64,000 nucleotides of DNA from Planococcus glaciei (GTDB taxonomy: Bacteria > Bacillota > Bacilli > Bacillales_A > Planococcaceae), in assembly GCF_900099655.1 (NCBI RefSeq), contig NZ_FNDC01000006.1, positions 1,947 through 65,946 on the forward strand, in the 5' to 3' direction. A program made the translations under genes and the position numbers. Position 1 is the stretch's first letter. Each line of letters opens with the position of its first letter. Below, one piece after another: positions 50,480-60,856 of this stretch. Below the pieces are notes generated by a model that worked only from the letters and a program-made list of their open reading frames with translations, was not told the DNA's origin and did not search any database.

Positions 50480-51722
50480 TTTCTGGATTATTTTCAAACA
50501 AGCTTTTATGACAAAAGCGAAAACCAAATCGTTCATCATTACGACAGTCATTGTCGCGGCAGCCTTTTTCCTGATGGCCAATTTGCCGAATATCATCGAG
50601 GCTTTTCAAGGTTCTGAAGAAGAAGAGAATGTCCTTCACGTTATGGACGAAAGCGGTGACCTTACCGAAGCACTGCAGCAGCAACTAAAAGCAGCAGGCA
50701 GTGACATACAGGCCATGCCAACCGATTTGACGGAAGAGGAATTAAAAGAAGGCATAACCGACGGCAGCATTGAAGCTTATCTGGTACTGGAGCAAAATGA
50801 GCAGCTGTCTGCCCGTTATGTTTCGGAGTCCGCCAATGAAATGAACAGTGGTGCCGACATCGAGCAAGCGGTCCAGTCACTGCAAACGGCATTGACGGCT
50901 GAGACCATGGGCCTCGATGCGGCCGAAGTCAGCCAATTGTTCCTGCCGGCCGCGTTTGAGCGGGAAGCCGTTTCCGAGTCGTCTAAATCACAGGAAGAAT
51001 TGAGCCAGGCAAGAGGGCTCGTTTATATCCTGATCATGTTGATTTATATTGCAGTCATTTATTATCCGAACATGATCGCGATGGAAGTCGCCAACGAAAA
51101 ATCGTCGCGGGTGATGGAAATCCTGATTTCAAGCGTATCGCCGGTCAAGCATATGTTTGCGAAAATTGCCGGAATCGGAACGCTCGGAATTTTGCAGATG
51201 CTGGTGTTCGGGCTTTCGGGCTACGTCGCCATCAAAACAGCCGGAACGGATTTATCGGAAGGCGCATTCAGCGTTTTCGGCTTCTCAGATGTGAAGATCA
51301 GCACATTTTTATTCGCCGTGCTGTTTTTCCTGCTTGGCTATTTCCTTTATGCGGTGCTGGCTGCGCTTCTCGGATCGCTTGTCAGCCGGACGGAAGATGT
51401 GCAGCAATTGATGCTGCCGATGATGTTTTTGATCATCATCGCCTCGTTCATCGCATTTTCCGGCATCGGCGTACCGGAAGCGGGGTTTGTCACGGTTTCT
51501 TCGTTTATTCCGTTCTTTGCACCGCTGGTCATGTTCCTGCGCGTCGGCATGCTGGATATTCCGCTTTGGGAACCATTGCTGTCGATTGCCATCATGCTGG
51601 CGACCATCGGCATTCTGGGCTGGTTTGGTGCGCGGGTATACCGGGGCGGCGTTCTCATGTATGGTTCGTCCCAGTCGCTGAAAGATATCCGCAAAGCGAT
51701 TCGCTTAGGGGAAAATAAATAA
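50472..51722 (+). CDS. yhaP: ABC transporter permease YhaP (NatB-like)
   Basis: A 416-residue permease. One N-terminal helix is followed by a large extracellular domain (about 40-175), then five or six membrane helices to the C-terminus (YILIMLIYIAVIYYPNMIAM onward, with the conserved EVANEKSSRVMEILISSVSP loop). It matches the NatB/ABC-2 layout and overlaps the ATPase gene. Function is probably export of Na+ or another small substrate. A terminator follows. Confidence 0.92.
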   Translation: MHSFWIIFKQAFMTKAKTKSFIITTVIVAAAFFLMANLPNIIEAFQGSEEEENVLHVMDESGDLTEALQQQLKAAGSDIQAMPTDLTEEELKEGITDGSIEAYLVLEQNEQLSARYVSESANEMNSGADIEQAVQSLQTALTAETMGLDAAEVSQLFLPAAFEREAVSESSKSQEELSQARGLVYILIMLIYIAVIYYPNMIAMEVANEKSSRVMEILISSVSPVKHMFAKIAGIGTLGILQMLVFGLSGYVAIKTAGTDLSEGAFSVFGFSDVKISTFLFAVLFFLLGYFLYAVLAALLGSLVSRTEDVQQLMLPMMFLIIIASFIAFSGIGVPEAGFVTVSSFIPFFAPLVMFLRVGMLDIPLWEPLLSIAIMLATIGILGWFGARVYRGGVLMYGSSQSLKDIRKAIRLGENK

Positions 51723-51730
51723 AGAGGGAT

Positions 51731-51770
51731 TGCTGTTTGCAGAAAGATTTCTGCAAACAGTTTTTTTTCG
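51731..51770 (+). terminator. Terminator after yhaP
   Basis: Hairpin CTGTTTGCAGAAA with perfect inverse around GAT, then T8. Confidence 0.92.
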
Positions 51771-51824
51771 TTCGTTAACATGTTAAAATAAGAACAAATA
51801 TTCGGTTCTCGAAGGAGTTTGGCT

Positions 51825-53042
51825 ATGGGGGAAATTCGATTTATTCACACGGCAGATTTGCATTTAGGGAGCCCGTTCACTGGCATGCGCGGCTTGCAGC
51901 CGGACCAGTGGAAAAAGCTGAAAGACAGCACATTGGACGCCTTTGGCCGGCTGATTGACTACGCAGTGAAGGAACAGCCGGATTTTGTGCTGATTGCCGG
52001 TGACATTTACGACGGAGAAGACCGCAGCATCCGGGCGCAGCACCGTTTCCAGCAAGGCATGCTAAAGCTTTCTGAAGCGGGCATTCCGGTTGTTTTAAGC
52101 TACGGCAACCATGATCATTTGAGCGGCAAATGGACGCGTTTCGAGTTGCCGGAGAATGTTTATGCATTTGATGAGGCCATATCTCAAATCCGCCTTTCAA
52201 CGGCAAATGGCGATGTAGTCATTACGGGATTCAGTTACGCACAGCGCCACGTAAAAGAGCCGGTGATCCACCAATATCCAATAGCTGAAGAGAAAGACGC
52301 CGTTTACATCGGCATGCTTCACGGCAGCCTGGAAGGGGATACCGCCCATGCTGTTTACGCGCCGTTTACGAAGCAGCAGCTGCTCAGCAAGAATTATGAT
52401 TACTGGGCGCTTGGGCATATCCACTTGCGCCAGCTGCTGCATACGGACCCGCCGGTAATTTATCCTGGAAATCTGCAGGGGCGCCACAAAAACGAAAGCG
52501 GCCCCAAAGGGTTTTACGATGTCCGCCTTTCAGGCGGTGCATCAAATCTAAGCTTTATTCCGGCTTCGGTGCTTCAGTTTGACGAAGTAATGGTGGATTG
52601 CAGCGACATCGTGCATATGAATGAATTGCTGGATGCCTGTTTGGCCGAAGCCCAGGAATTTACAGAGCAATATGGGGCCGGCATTGTTGAAGTGAAATTG
52701 GCGAATCTGAATGAAGAAGCACAGGATATGGTAAAAGGCATCACAGAAGAAGAATTGATGGAAACCATCCGTGAATCGTTTAGCACGCTGGACGATTTGG
52801 TCTGGGTCCAGTCGATTGCAGTGGACGGCATCCAAACTCCTGCTGAACTTTCGCCGCTTGGGGAAGAAATTATGGACAGAATGGCCGGTTGGCAGCTTTC
52901 GGACTGGAAAGAAGTATTGAAAGATTTGTATCGGCATCCGAAGGGCAGCCGCTTTTTAGAAGCATTGGACCCTTCAAAAGCGATGGAAATCCAGACGGCT
53001 GCAGCAGAGAAAATTCGCCGCGGCATGCATTTGGAGGAATGA
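51825..53042 (+). CDS. yhaO: Metallophosphoesterase YhaO (SbcD-like exonuclease)
   Basis: A 405-residue protein with a calcineurin-like nuclease domain in the first 270 residues. Metal motifs: FIHTADLHLGS, LIAGDIYDGEDRS, SYGNHDHLSG, GMLHGS and ALGHIHLRQ. It resembles SbcD/Mre11 and forms a functional pair with the SMC-like ATPase that follows. DNA repair role is expected. ATG 51825 is chosen with GAAGGAG 8 bp upstream. Confidence 0.92.
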   Translation: MGEIRFIHTADLHLGSPFTGMRGLQPDQWKKLKDSTLDAFGRLIDYAVKEQPDFVLIAGDIYDGEDRSIRAQHRFQQGMLKLSEAGIPVVLSYGNHDHLSGKWTRFELPENVYAFDEAISQIRLSTANGDVVITGFSYAQRHVKEPVIHQYPIAEEKDAVYIGMLHGSLEGDTAHAVYAPFTKQQLLSKNYDYWALGHIHLRQLLHTDPPVIYPGNLQGRHKNESGPKGFYDVRLSGGASNLSFIPASVLQFDEVMVDCSDIVHMNELLDACLAEAQEFTEQYGAGIVEVKLANLNEEAQDMVKGITEEELMETIRESFSTLDDLVWVQSIAVDGIQTPAELSPLGEEIMDRMAGWQLSDWKEVLKDLYRHPKGSRFLEALDPSKAMEIQTAAAEKIRRGMHLEE

Positions 53043-53046
53043 ACGG

Positions 53047-55884
53047 ATGAGAATTGAAAAACTAGTCATTTACGGATTCGGCAAACACCAGGACCGGACC
53101 ATCGACGTAGATCCGGAATTGTCCATTTTTTATGGAGCGAATGAAGCGGGCAAAACAACCATCCAGCAGTTTATCATTCAGACGCTGTTCGGCTATCCGT
53201 CGCGCAACCAGAACCTGCTGCGCTACGAACCAAAAGCAGGCGGCAAATACGGCGGTCAGCTGCACATAAGCGATGACGAATACGGGCGCGTCATCATTGA
53301 GCGGATAAAAGGAAAATCCGCAGGGGATGTCACGGTGTATTTCGAAGATGGCAGACGCGGATCCGATGCGGAACTGAAAATGATTTTACGGGATTATGAC
53401 CGTGCCTCTTTTGAATCGATCTTTTCTTTTTCCATTCATGAATTGCAGGGGCTTGAACAAATGACAGAAGAAGAGCTGAGCCGGACACTGCTCGCTTCTG
53501 GGACTACAGGCGTCGACGCTGTTACGAAACTGGAAAGCCGTTTGGAAAAGGAAATGGCTGAAGTATTCAAAAAGGCCGGCCGCAATCCGAAAGTCAATCA
53601 ACTCATCGAAGAGCTGCGGCAAAGGGAAAGCGAATTGAAAGAACTCAGAACCCGTACGGAACTTTATGAACCTGCGGTTAACCGGCTCCAGGAAATAGCG
53701 GGACGGCTGGAAGCCATTGAAGCGGAAGAAAAAGGTCACGCCCTCCGATTAAAATCAGTTGAAAAATGGCTGCAGGCTGCTCCACTCGCCGAAAAGAAAG
53801 CACAGCTGGAACAAGAGCTGGAGGGGCTGAAGGTTTCTGCATTTCCTTCAGACGGAAAGCGGCGGATGGACCGGTTGTCAGACCGCCTTTCCGAAGCGGA
53901 AGCCAAAAAGGAGTATGCCGGCAAAAAACTGGAGACACTCACAAGCGCTGGCTCTGAAAGAATTCAGATTGAACCCCTTGAGCAACTGCTGGCAAAAGAA
54001 TCCGAATGGCTACAATTGCGGTCGCTTTTGCGCCAGAAAAAAGAAGAACGGATCAAACTCGGAGATGAGAAAAACCGGATCCTGGCACTGGTAGGCATGA
54101 GTGAAGCCGAAGCGCTTCAGGCAGACGTTTCATTGGGGCAGGAAGAACTGCTGTTGGCACATGTCCGGCGAGTGGATCTGGAAGAAGAGGAAATGCAGTA
54201 CCAAGGGAGAAAATTAGCGGAAGAGAAAGAGAAACTAGCGGAAGCGGAAAAAGAACTGCGGTACTTCCTGGCTTCAGAACCTCCGGAAGCAGAACGGAAA
54301 ACGGCAGAAGAGTGGCAGGCAGCTGCACCTAAATTAGCCGAAGCGAAAGCGGCGAAGCAGATGCAGGCAGCCGGCAATTCTCCTGCCCTCTATTACCTGC
54401 TGATTGGCCTTGGAATTCTTGGGCTGGCGATAGGAGTCATCCAGCCAAATTATTTGGTGGCCGGAATTGGTCTAATGGCTGCAGCAGGAGGCGCCTGGCT
54501 ATGGTGGAAGCGCCAAAAGCCGGCTGGACTGTCTAATGAGTACGCAAAAGTTTTGGAGCGTTACAGCGGCAAAGAAGCAGAATATGGCGCGCTTGTACAA
54601 AAACTGGATATTTTTGACCGGAAACTGGACGCTTTATTCGAAGCGGTAGACACTGCGAAAAATCGTCTGGCCGGTTTGTCCGGCGCTCCAACCAGCCAGC
54701 CGGCGAAAGAAGCCTATGAGGGTTTTCTGGAGCAATTGGGCTTCCGTGCCGAAACGAGCCGCAGCACCGTTTTGAAGCTGTTCGGAAATCTGAGGGAAGT
54801 CCATGCGCTGCATGGCAGGGAGCTGCGAGTAACGGAAGAGATGGATGTGCTTGCCCAACAGCAGCAAAATTGGATCAGCCAGGCATCAGAAGTTTATGGC
54901 AGCCCCTTGGGGACAGAAGAAATGTATGCGAATTTGCGTACGGAGTGGAATGTGCGCAAACAGTGGCTTGATGAACAAGCAAAGCGGCAGGAAAAAGCAG
55001 CCGAGCTGCAAAAAGAGCACGAGCAGCTGACAGCACTTTACGGACAAATCCAAAAAGAACAGCAAGCTTTGCTGGAAGAAGCAGGTACAGCTTCGATTGA
55101 AGCGTTTTACCGCTCTTGCGACGAATGGGAAAGAAAAGAAGTTCTGATGCGGGACCTTGCGCCAATTGAAGAACAATTAAAAGCGATTGGCAGCATTCCG
55201 CTGTCTGCCGATATGGACAAAACACAAGCAAATGATTGGCTGGCAGAAAGCGAATCTGCGTTGAACCAGTTAAAAGAAGAACGAAATCTGCTGCTGGCAG
55301 AACAGGCGGAAAAACGCCAAATGACAAAAGCGCTGCTGGAAGACGAAACCTATGAAGACAAGCTGCAGCAATTCGAAGAAAAGAAAGTGGAACTTGCAGA
55401 ACTGGCGAAGCGCTGGTCGATTGACAAAGCGATCACCGAAGCCATCCGACAGACGATGGAAGAATTGAAGGAAAAGAAATTGCCGGCGGTTATCGCGGCG
55501 GCGCAAAACTTCTTCGAGTCGCTCACGTCGGGCGCATACCCGGGATTGGAAATGAATCCCCAAGGTTTTTTTGAAGCCGTCAGAAAGGACGGCATGCGGT
55601 TCCATATTGCAGAACTCAGCCAAGCCACAAAAGAGCAGGCGTATATCTCGCTTCGGCTGTCTTTGGCAGTTTCGATGCAGGAGAGCCATCCATTCCCGTT
55701 TATCATGGACGATCCCTTTGTTCATTTTGATCGCAGCCGGCTGCAGCAAATGATAAACTTAATTACAGAGCTGCAACAGAACCACCAATTTATTTATTTC
55801 ACTTGCCACGAAGCGATGCAGCAGGCTTGGCCTAATGCTTCTCTAATAGATATTGCCACAATCGAAAGGAGTGTCCAACTATGA
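53047..55884 (+). CDS. yhaN: SbcC/Rad50-like ATPase YhaN
   Basis: A 945-residue SMC-like protein. Walker [10 protein letters not shown] is near residue 35; Walker [12 protein letters not shown] lies near the C-terminus; between them are long Glu/Lys-rich coiled coils. An unusual hydrophobic pair ([19 protein letters not shown] and [18 protein letters not shown], about residues 447-485) sits at the hinge in place of a zinc hook and may insert in the membrane, as known for YhaN. It follows yhaO by 4 bp and overlaps yhaM by 4 bp, so the three are an operon. Confidence 0.92.
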   Translation: MRIEKLVIYGFGKHQDRTIDVDPELSIFYGANEAGKTTIQQFIIQTLFGYPSRNQNLLRYEPKAGGKYGGQLHISDDEYGRVIIERIKGKSAGDVTVYFEDGRRGSDAELKMILRDYDRASFESIFSFSIHELQGLEQMTEEELSRTLLASGTTGVDAVTKLESRLEKEMAEVFKKAGRNPKVNQLIEELRQRESELKELRTRTELYEPAVNRLQEIAGRLEAIEAEEKGHALRLKSVEKWLQAAPLAEKKAQLEQELEGLKVSAFPSDGKRRMDRLSDRLSEAEAKKEYAGKKLETLTSAGSERIQIEPLEQLLAKESEWLQLRSLLRQKKEERIKLGDEKNRILALVGMSEAEALQADVSLGQEELLLAHVRRVDLEEEEMQYQGRKLAEEKEKLAEAEKELRYFLASEPPEAERKTAEEWQAAAPKLAEAKAAKQMQAAGNSPALYYLLIGLGILGLAIGVIQPNYLVAGIGLMAAAGGAWLWWKRQKPAGLSNEYAKVLERYSGKEAEYGALVQKLDIFDRKLDALFEAVDTAKNRLAGLSGAPTSQPAKEAYEGFLEQLGFRAETSRSTVLKLFGNLREVHALHGRELRVTEEMDVLAQQQQNWISQASEVYGSPLGTEEMYANLRTEWNVRKQWLDEQAKRQEKAAELQKEHEQLTALYGQIQKEQQALLEEAGTASIEAFYRSCDEWERKEVLMRDLAPIEEQLKAIGSIPLSADMDKTQANDWLAESESALNQLKEERNLLLAEQAEKRQMTKALLEDETYEDKLQQFEEKKVELAELAKRWSIDKAITEAIRQTMEELKEKKLPAVIAAAQNFFESLTSGAYPGLEMNPQGFFEAVRKDGMRFHIAELSQATKEQAYISLRLSLAVSMQESHPFPFIMDDPFVHFDRSRLQQMINLITELQQNHQFIYFTCHEAMQQAWPNASLIDIATIERSVQL

Positions 55885-56822
55885 TAAAAGGGATTACACA
55901 GCGTGCTGTAGGGGAAACGGTTGATGAATTTTTGCTGATCAAGCAATCAGTAAAGGGTGTTACCACCACCGGAAACCCTTTTATATCGCTCGTCCTGCAG
56001 GACAAGAGCGGAGATATCGAAGCGAAATTATGGGATACGAAAGATGAACATGAAAAACTATTTGCCGCTGAAACGATTGTAAGAGTAGGCGGAGAAATCC
56101 ATAACTACCGGGGAAAAAATCAATTGCGCATCAAGAGCATTCGTCCGGCAAAACCGGAAGAGCACCAGTCCATTTCCGATCTGATGCCGTCATCGGAAAA
56201 AACGACGGAGCAATTGTCGGAAGAAATCCTGCAGTATTTGTTCCAAATGGAAAATCCGGCGATTCAGCGGATCACCCGCCATATCTTGAAGAAATACCAA
56301 CAGCAAATTCTGACGTTCCCAGCTGCGACCCGGAACCATCACGACTATGTATCGGGACTTGCTGACCACGTCGTGTCCATGCTGAGACTTGGAAAAGCAA
56401 TCTGCGAAATCTATCCGAGCCTGAACAAGGACTTGTTGTATGCCGGCATCATTCTGCACGATGTTGGGAAAGTGTTTGAATTGTCGGGTCCGATTGCGAC
56501 GACTTATACGCTTGAAGGCAATTTGCTTGGCCATATTTCCATCATGGTCAACGAAATTTCGAAAACCGCCGATGAACTTGAAATCGAAGGCGAAGAAGTG
56601 CTGCTGCTTCAGCATATGGTATTGTCGCATCATGGAAAAGAAGAGTGGGGCAGTCCGAAAAAGCCGATGATCAAAGAAGCGGAAATGCTGCATTATATCG
56701 ATAATATCGACGCGAAAATGATGATGCTTGACCGTGCATTGGATAAAACCAAACCGGGTGAATTCTCAGAGCGCCTGTTTCCGCTGGACAACCGGTCGTT
56801 CTATAAACCGACGATCAAATAG
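55881..56822 (+). CDS. yhaM: 3'-5' exoribonuclease YhaM
   Basis: A 313-residue enzyme with an N-terminal OB fold (about 15-90) for RNA binding and a C-terminal HD domain with the metal pair His193-Asp194 in ILHDVGK. Length and architecture match B. subtilis YhaM, a 3' RNA trimming enzyme that tidies transcript ends. Starts ATG, 4-bp overlap with yhaN. A terminator follows the stop. Confidence 0.94.
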   Translation: MIKGITQRAVGETVDEFLLIKQSVKGVTTTGNPFISLVLQDKSGDIEAKLWDTKDEHEKLFAAETIVRVGGEIHNYRGKNQLRIKSIRPAKPEEHQSISDLMPSSEKTTEQLSEEILQYLFQMENPAIQRITRHILKKYQQQILTFPAATRNHHDYVSGLADHVVSMLRLGKAICEIYPSLNKDLLYAGIILHDVGKVFELSGPIATTYTLEGNLLGHISIMVNEISKTADELEIEGEEVLLLQHMVLSHHGKEEWGSPKKPMIKEAEMLHYIDNIDAKMMMLDRALDKTKPGEFSERLFPLDNRSFYKPTIK

Positions 56823-56855
56823 AAAAACTCCCGTTCCTTCGAACGGGAGTTTTTC
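56823..56855 (+). terminator. Terminator after yhaM
   Basis: Hairpin AAAAACTCCCGTT with its inverse around CCTTC, then T5. Confidence 0.88.
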
Positions 56856-56883
56856 TATGGTCAGGTTTTAGACTAAACAAAAA

Positions 56884-56918
56884 GAAAGCCTCCAGCCAGT
56901 TGGCAAGAGGCTTTCTTA
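56884..56918 (-). terminator. Terminator after prsA
   Basis: Arms AAAGCCTC and GAGGCTTT around a 12-base loop, with TTCTTTTTGTTT following on the minus strand. Confidence 0.8.
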
Positions 56919-56922
56919 CAGG

Positions 56923-57810
56923 TTATTGAGCTGGTGTAGCTTCGGCGTTCATGATTTCATCAAGTGCGCCTTTTAAGTCTTCATCTTTGATCTCAACATT
57001 AGCTTCTTTCATCATGTCAGCGATTTTAGGAACCAAAGTAGTTTGGTCTGCTTTGGAAGCGGCCAATTCAGAACGAATTTCTTCTTTTTGGTCTTCAAGA
57101 GCAGGCTGATCTTTCACTTCGCGTTTTTCCGTCACTTGGATGATGTGGAATCCGTGCTGGGATTGAACCGGTTCGCTGATTTCGTCAACTTCTAAAGCAT
57201 AAGCTGCTTCTTCGAATTCAGGCACCATAGCGCCAGTGCCGAACCAGTCAAGGCTTCCGCCGTTTGCAGCAGAACCGGTGTCAGAAGAGTATTCTTCAGC
57301 CAGTTTTGCGAAATCGCCGCCAGCATCCAATTCTTTCTTCACTTTGTTCGCTGTTTCTTCATCGGCTACAAGAATATGGCGTGCGTTCAGTTCAGTACCC
57401 TTACGGTCATACTGTGCCTGGATTTCCTCATCAGATACTTCAACGCCGTCAGTCAATGCTTTTTCCTGCAACAGGTTCAAACGGATGACTTTTTTGTAGC
57501 TTTCTTCGGTTTGGTTGTTCTGGGCCAGGAACTGCTCAAAGCTTTCGCCCATTTCTTCTTCGGATTTTTTATACTCCGCGTCAATTTCTTTGTCGGTCAC
57601 TTCGTATTTATCAGCAAGCACTTTTTCAATCATCAAGATTTGAAGTGCCTGATCGCCAACAGAAGTTTTCATTTCTTCATAAAGGTCTTGCTGTGTAATA
57701 TCCCCAACTTTTGATTCAACGATGACTTCATCGCCAGAACCGCTGTCGCTGCATGCAGCCAATGCCAACACAGATACGGCTAAAGAAAGGGTTAATATTG
57801 ATTTTTTCAT
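56923..57810 (-). CDS. prsA: Foldase lipoprotein PrsA (parvulin-type PPIase)
   Basis: A 295-residue lipoprotein that folds secreted proteins on the outer face of the membrane. Signal peptide with lipobox LAAC (Cys22 or so), an N-terminal chaperone region, a parvulin domain (about 135-225; [42 protein letters not shown]), and a C-terminal helix. ATG 57810 with GGGAGC upstream is the natural start; an upstream TTG would spoil the signal peptide. Lies beside yhaM and scoC as in B. subtilis. Confidence 0.95.
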   Translation of the reverse strand: MKKSILTLSLAVSVLALAACSDSGSGDEVIVESKVGDITQQDLYEEMKTSVGDQALQILMIEKVLADKYEVTDKEIDAEYKKSEEEMGESFEQFLAQNNQTEESYKKVIRLNLLQEKALTDGVEVSDEEIQAQYDRKGTELNARHILVADEETANKVKKELDAGGDFAKLAEEYSSDTGSAANGGSLDWFGTGAMVPEFEEAAYALEVDEISEPVQSQHGFHIIQVTEKREVKDQPALEDQKEEIRSELAASKADQTTLVPKIADMMKEANVEIKDEDLKGALDEIMNAEATPAQ

Positions 57811-57933
57811 TTTTTTCGCTCCCAACATTCTATCTAGATGCAGTAGTTACTATACCATAAACGTTTAAAAAATCAAAAAGTTTCCTTAAAGAGGAAAATT
57901 TCTCTCCGCCACATCCAAAGTTTTTAAATTTGG

Positions 57934-57968
57934 ATAAAAAAAAGTTCAGTTGCCAGGGGCAAGTGAAC
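57934..57968 (-). terminator. Terminator after the 61-residue membrane protein gene
   Basis: Arms GTTCACTTGCC and GGCAACTGAAC (one mismatch) around CCT, then T8 on the minus strand. Confidence 0.85.
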
Positions 57969-58154
57969 TCACGGAGTAAATTCTACGCCTACGTACAAGG
58001 ATACCAGTAAAATCGTGATCAATATATTGATTGTACGGAAAATCTTCTGATGGTTTTCTTCAGGAATTTCCCGGGAAGTTACAAGCGCCAATGTCATGCG
58101 GTTGATCTGGAATAAGTAAAGTACAGAGAACATCACTACAAATGCGATAATCAT
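57969..58154 (-). CDS. Small two-helix membrane protein
   Basis: A 61-residue protein: membrane helix 1 (MIIAFVVMFSVLYLF), a short charged loop (TSREIPEENHQKIFR) and helix 2 (TINILITILLVSLYVGVEF). AGGGGAGG precedes the ATG, and a terminator follows. Its position between prsA and the DUF3267 gene corresponds to small yha genes in Bacillus, but I cannot assign a name. Confidence 0.72.
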   Translation of the reverse strand: MIIAFVVMFSVLYLFQINRMTLALVTSREIPEENHQKIFRTINILITILLVSLYVGVEFTP

Positions 58155-58214
58155 GAATTTCCTCCCCTCTAATGTTAGGTTCTAGTATACCAAAGACGGG
58201 AAGAAAAAGCAGGA

Positions 58215-58760
58215 TTAGGCTACCACTTCGGGTACGAGAATTTCAAAGCCGGTGTCCGTTTCTTCAATAAGTGCGTCTTTAGGCGAATGTGCCAAGTTTC
58301 GCATATAAATCAAATCCGTCAAACATAAACCGCTGTGGTAAGCCAGCAGCATGGCAAAATAATGGCTGTAAACAGGCATGAGCAAGCTTAACCCTACAAT
58401 TGTGGTGTTGATCAATACAAACGGTGCTGCTAGTGTCAGGATAAATCGAATCTTGCTCACCGGTTCGCTGATGTGCAGCGAAATCTTCGGCAAAACTTTC
58501 AGCTGTTTTTTAACAATCAGTTTCAGGCATTTCCGGCAACCGACGAGCGGCAGGAAGTGGCACAATTTATGCAACGGATAAACGGCAAGAATAGCACAGA
58601 TGAATAATAGGAAGTTTTGATCGGACAAAGGATCGGAATAAAGAATGTTCAATACGATATAAAAGCTCATAAAGACACCCAAGGCAATAAGTGCAGACAT
58701 GATATATAAACGATCGAGTCCGTATTGTTTTTTTACATTAATGGTTTTCCAGCAGTGCAT
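58215..58760 (-). CDS. DUF3267 membrane protein
   Basis: A 181-residue protein opening MHCWKTINVKKQYGLDRLY, typical of DUF3267 proteins near hpr in Bacillales. About four membrane helices. Family members often carry a HExxH-like putative zinc protease motif; here the equivalent is HKLCH, without the catalytic Glu, so protease activity is doubtful. Start at 58760 follows AGGAGATGCAAAG. Confidence 0.75.
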   Translation of the reverse strand: MHCWKTINVKKQYGLDRLYIMSALIALGVFMSFYIVLNILYSDPLSDQNFLLFICAILAVYPLHKLCHFLPLVGCRKCLKLIVKKQLKVLPKISLHISEPVSKIRFILTLAAPFVLINTTIVGLSLLMPVYSHYFAMLLAYHSGLCLTDLIYMRNLAHSPKDALIEETDTGFEILVPEVVA

Positions 58761-58852
58761 CTTTGCATCTCCTAAAAGTGAATTTCTCTTTTGATTCGAT
58801 ACATACAATACAACGAATAGCTGGGAAATGCAATAAAGATTCGCTTTAAATT

Positions 58853-59425
58853 TTATAGAACGTTTTCATTTTTTTCAGACGCCACAATGATCTGATTTTC
58901 TTCACTGAATTTTGCTTCGATGTTCTTAAAGGAAGCTTCGAAAATTTCCATAAAGTCATCACCGTAGATATTCCGGATTACCGCCATGATATCCAGAAAT
59001 TCGGGGAATTTACCGTACAGTTCTTTCAATGGCATTGAACCGTCAATGACTGCGTGAGGGGTGTCATGATACTTCTCAATCATTTCCTGCATTAAGGCTT
59101 CTCCTTTTGGGGTCAGTTCCACATATGTATTGCGTTTGTCTGTGTCCCGTTTGGAAAATGCCAGCAGCTCGCGCTCTTCCAATTTCTTTGAAAAGTTGAA
59201 GGCAGTGGAAACATGCATGACTCCAAATTTTGCGACATCGGAAATGGAAGCGCCTTTTAAATGATAGGAAATCCATAAAATATGGTGTTCATTAATATTT
59301 AAATCATAAGGTTTTATCCATAACTGCCAGTCTTTTTCGACTGCTTTCCACAATGCTTTTGACAGCTGCCCAATCCGCTGGCTAAATAACATGGCTTCTT
59401 TAAAGGTATAATCTTGTTCACTCAT
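58853..59425 (-). CDS. scoC: MarR-family regulator ScoC (Hpr)
   Basis: A 190-residue winged-helix regulator that in B. subtilis represses protease and peptide transporter genes during growth. Typical opening [31 protein letters not shown]-binding helix region [26 protein letters not shown]; wing [16 protein letters not shown]. Length is near the B. subtilis protein (203). Start 59425 at MSEQDY is chosen over longer forms. Monocistronic between two minus-strand neighbours. Confidence 0.93.
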   Translation of the reverse strand: MSEQDYTFKEAMLFSQRIGQLSKALWKAVEKDWQLWIKPYDLNINEHHILWISYHLKGASISDVAKFGVMHVSTAFNFSKKLEERELLAFSKRDTDKRNTYVELTPKGEALMQEMIEKYHDTPHAVIDGSMPLKELYGKFPEFLDIMAVIRNIYGDDFMEIFEASFKNIEAKFSEENQIIVASEKNENVL

Positions 59426-59626
59426 TAAAGCACCCACTTTCCCCCAAAATATTTTTTCTTTATTATAGCAGTAAAGCAAAATATAATGAAGTGTGAATAA
59501 TAAAAAAATTTAAATATATGTTTCGGGCGAAAAGAGGGACAGGGGATTGGGCGTTACTTTTGGTGTGGTCAGCCATTGCTCTTCGATATGCCAGAAGCGA
59601 AAACCCATGATGAAAGTAAAAAAGAA

Positions 59627-59655
59627 AAATAAAAAAGCTGCACAAGGCAGCTTAA
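59627..59655 (-). terminator. Terminator after yhaH
   Basis: Hairpin AAGCTGCC-TTGT-GCAGCTT, followed by TTTTTATTTTTC on the minus strand. It overlaps the stop codon. Confidence 0.85.
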
Positions 59656-60059
59656 TCGTTATTTTCATCGTCTTTATCATCTTTTTTGTCTTTTTTGTCT
59701 TTTTTGTCTTTGGTGATGGAGTTTTGCAGCGCTTCGATTGCGTTCTGAATCGCTAATATTTCAAGCTGCAAATGCTCTTTTGCCGGAGCCGTGCTTTCCT
59801 GCCATTCCTGAAGTGAATCTTTCAAGCCGTCAGTTGCTTCCGGAACGACGGTTTTAGCTTCATCTGATAATTTAGCGACTGACTCTTTTAAACCGTTCAC
59901 TTTTTCTTTTACATCCGATAATTTCTCTTTCCAATCCGTAGACGCAGTTTTCACTGAGCTTCTAAGCTCTTTCCCGGATTGGGGAGTGGAAAATAGTGTA
60001 GCTGCAGCTCCTGCCGCAAGCCCTGTAGCAAGTCCTATAAAAAAAGTTGATGCTTTCAT
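59652..60059 (-). CDS. yhaH: YtxH-domain protein YhaH
   Basis: A 135-residue protein with a Gly/Ala-rich N-terminal membrane segment (FFIGLATGLAAGAAATLFSTPQSGKELR), the YtxH signature, then a long amphipathic helix and an extremely charged tail of repeated KKD units. YtxH proteins are linked to stress and biofilm. The (KKD)n tail (residues 117-131) is encoded by a short tandem repeat of AAAGACAAA type that could vary in length. AAGGGGCG precedes the ATG. Confidence 0.88.
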   Translation of the reverse strand: MKASTFFIGLATGLAAGAAATLFSTPQSGKELRSSVKTASTDWKEKLSDVKEKVNGLKESVAKLSDEAKTVVPEATDGLKDSLQEWQESTAPAKEHLQLEILAIQNAIEALQNSITKDKKDKKDKKDDKDDENND

Positions 60060-60140
60060 TGGCCAAACGCCCCTTTCGTCCTATACCGTTCTTTTCCTTT
60101 ATTTCACTTAATTAAAACATAAAGATGAACGACTATTCAA

Positions 60141-60187
60141 TTAAAAAAAGCTTTTCAGTGATTTTCTCACTGAAAAGCTCTTTTTTA
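60141..60187 (-). terminator. Terminator after trpP
   Basis: Hairpin AGCTTTTCAGTGA with perfect inverse around TTTTC, A and T runs on both sides. Confidence 0.88.
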
Positions 60188-60194
60188 TCTCACT

Positions 60195-60752
60195 TTAACG
60201 GGCAGTAATACTCCCGCTTCTTCCAGCAGAAGGTGTAACGGCTGTTTCAAACTTTGAGCGTCTAACCAACTGGATGACAATCGGGTAGATGAGCGCAAAA
60301 GCAACGCCGTTCAGCACGATGGCTGGCAGTACGACCGTTGTGAAAAGAAGGCCGAAAGGAATTTCTGCACCGATTACGAAAATGGCTGCTGACAGGAAAA
60401 TGGTTCCTGAAAGGACTGTACCGGCTGCGCAAAGGGCGATGGCCACTGGAAGTTTAACGACCACTTTTTTCAAGATCAAAACAAAAGCGAAAAAGACAAA
60501 CGCTGTGATGAATTTATCGATGATATTTGGGAAAAATCCTCCTGGGAAAGTGGAAAACAACCCGGAAATGACTCCGGTTGTCACGGCCAGCAAGAACACC
60601 GATTTCACATTCGGGAACAAAAGAATCCCGATAAACATCATTGTCAGCATAAAGTCCGGCTTCATTCCGCCGCTAAATCCTGGAATCACCACATAAAGTG
60701 CAGCTCCGACACTGACCAGCAGCGCCATTAAAACTAAATTTTTCGTATTCAT
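60195..60752 (-). CDS. trpP: Tryptophan transporter TrpP (YhaG)
   Basis: A 185-residue membrane protein with about five or six helices, matching the TrpP family (MKPDFMLTMMFIGILLFPN, GGFFPNIIDKFITAF). It imports tryptophan. In B. subtilis its translation is repressed by TRAP binding over the ribosome site; here a run of NAG triplets covers the same place. A functional link to kynU-kynB (tryptophan breakdown) in this window is possible. Confidence 0.92.
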   Translation of the reverse strand: MNTKNLVLMALLVSVGAALYVVIPGFSGGMKPDFMLTMMFIGILLFPNVKSVFLLAVTTGVISGLFSTFPGGFFPNIIDKFITAFVFFAFVLILKKVVVKLPVAIALCAAGTVLSGTIFLSAAIFVIGAEIPFGLLFTTVVLPAIVLNGVAFALIYPIVIQLVRRSKFETAVTPSAGRSGSITAR

Positions 60753-60754
60753 TT

Positions 60755-60782
60755 CTCATCTCTCCTCAGCTCTTGGCTATTT
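60755..60782 (-). promoter_or_regulatory. Candidate TRAP-binding NAG repeats over the trpP ribosome site
   Basis: On the minus strand, just before the start codon, UAG, GAG, GAG, GAG and GAG triplets lie within 26 nt, several 2-4 nt apart, and include the GAGGAGAG ribosome site. TRAP binds such repeats in trpP leaders of Bacillus. Confidence 0.5.
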
Positions 60783-60856
60783 GCTTTTCCCGGACGTGCC
60801 CTCTTGGCCGCCGGCGAAAAAACTTATACTGATTCTATCGTGTCCGGTGCTTTTTA

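Noticed and set aside
57901..57934. Palindrome ATCCAAAG/ATTTGGAT upstream of prsA as an operator
   Set aside because: It runs into the A/T tract of the terminator at 57934 and is more simply part of the intergenic hairpin structure.
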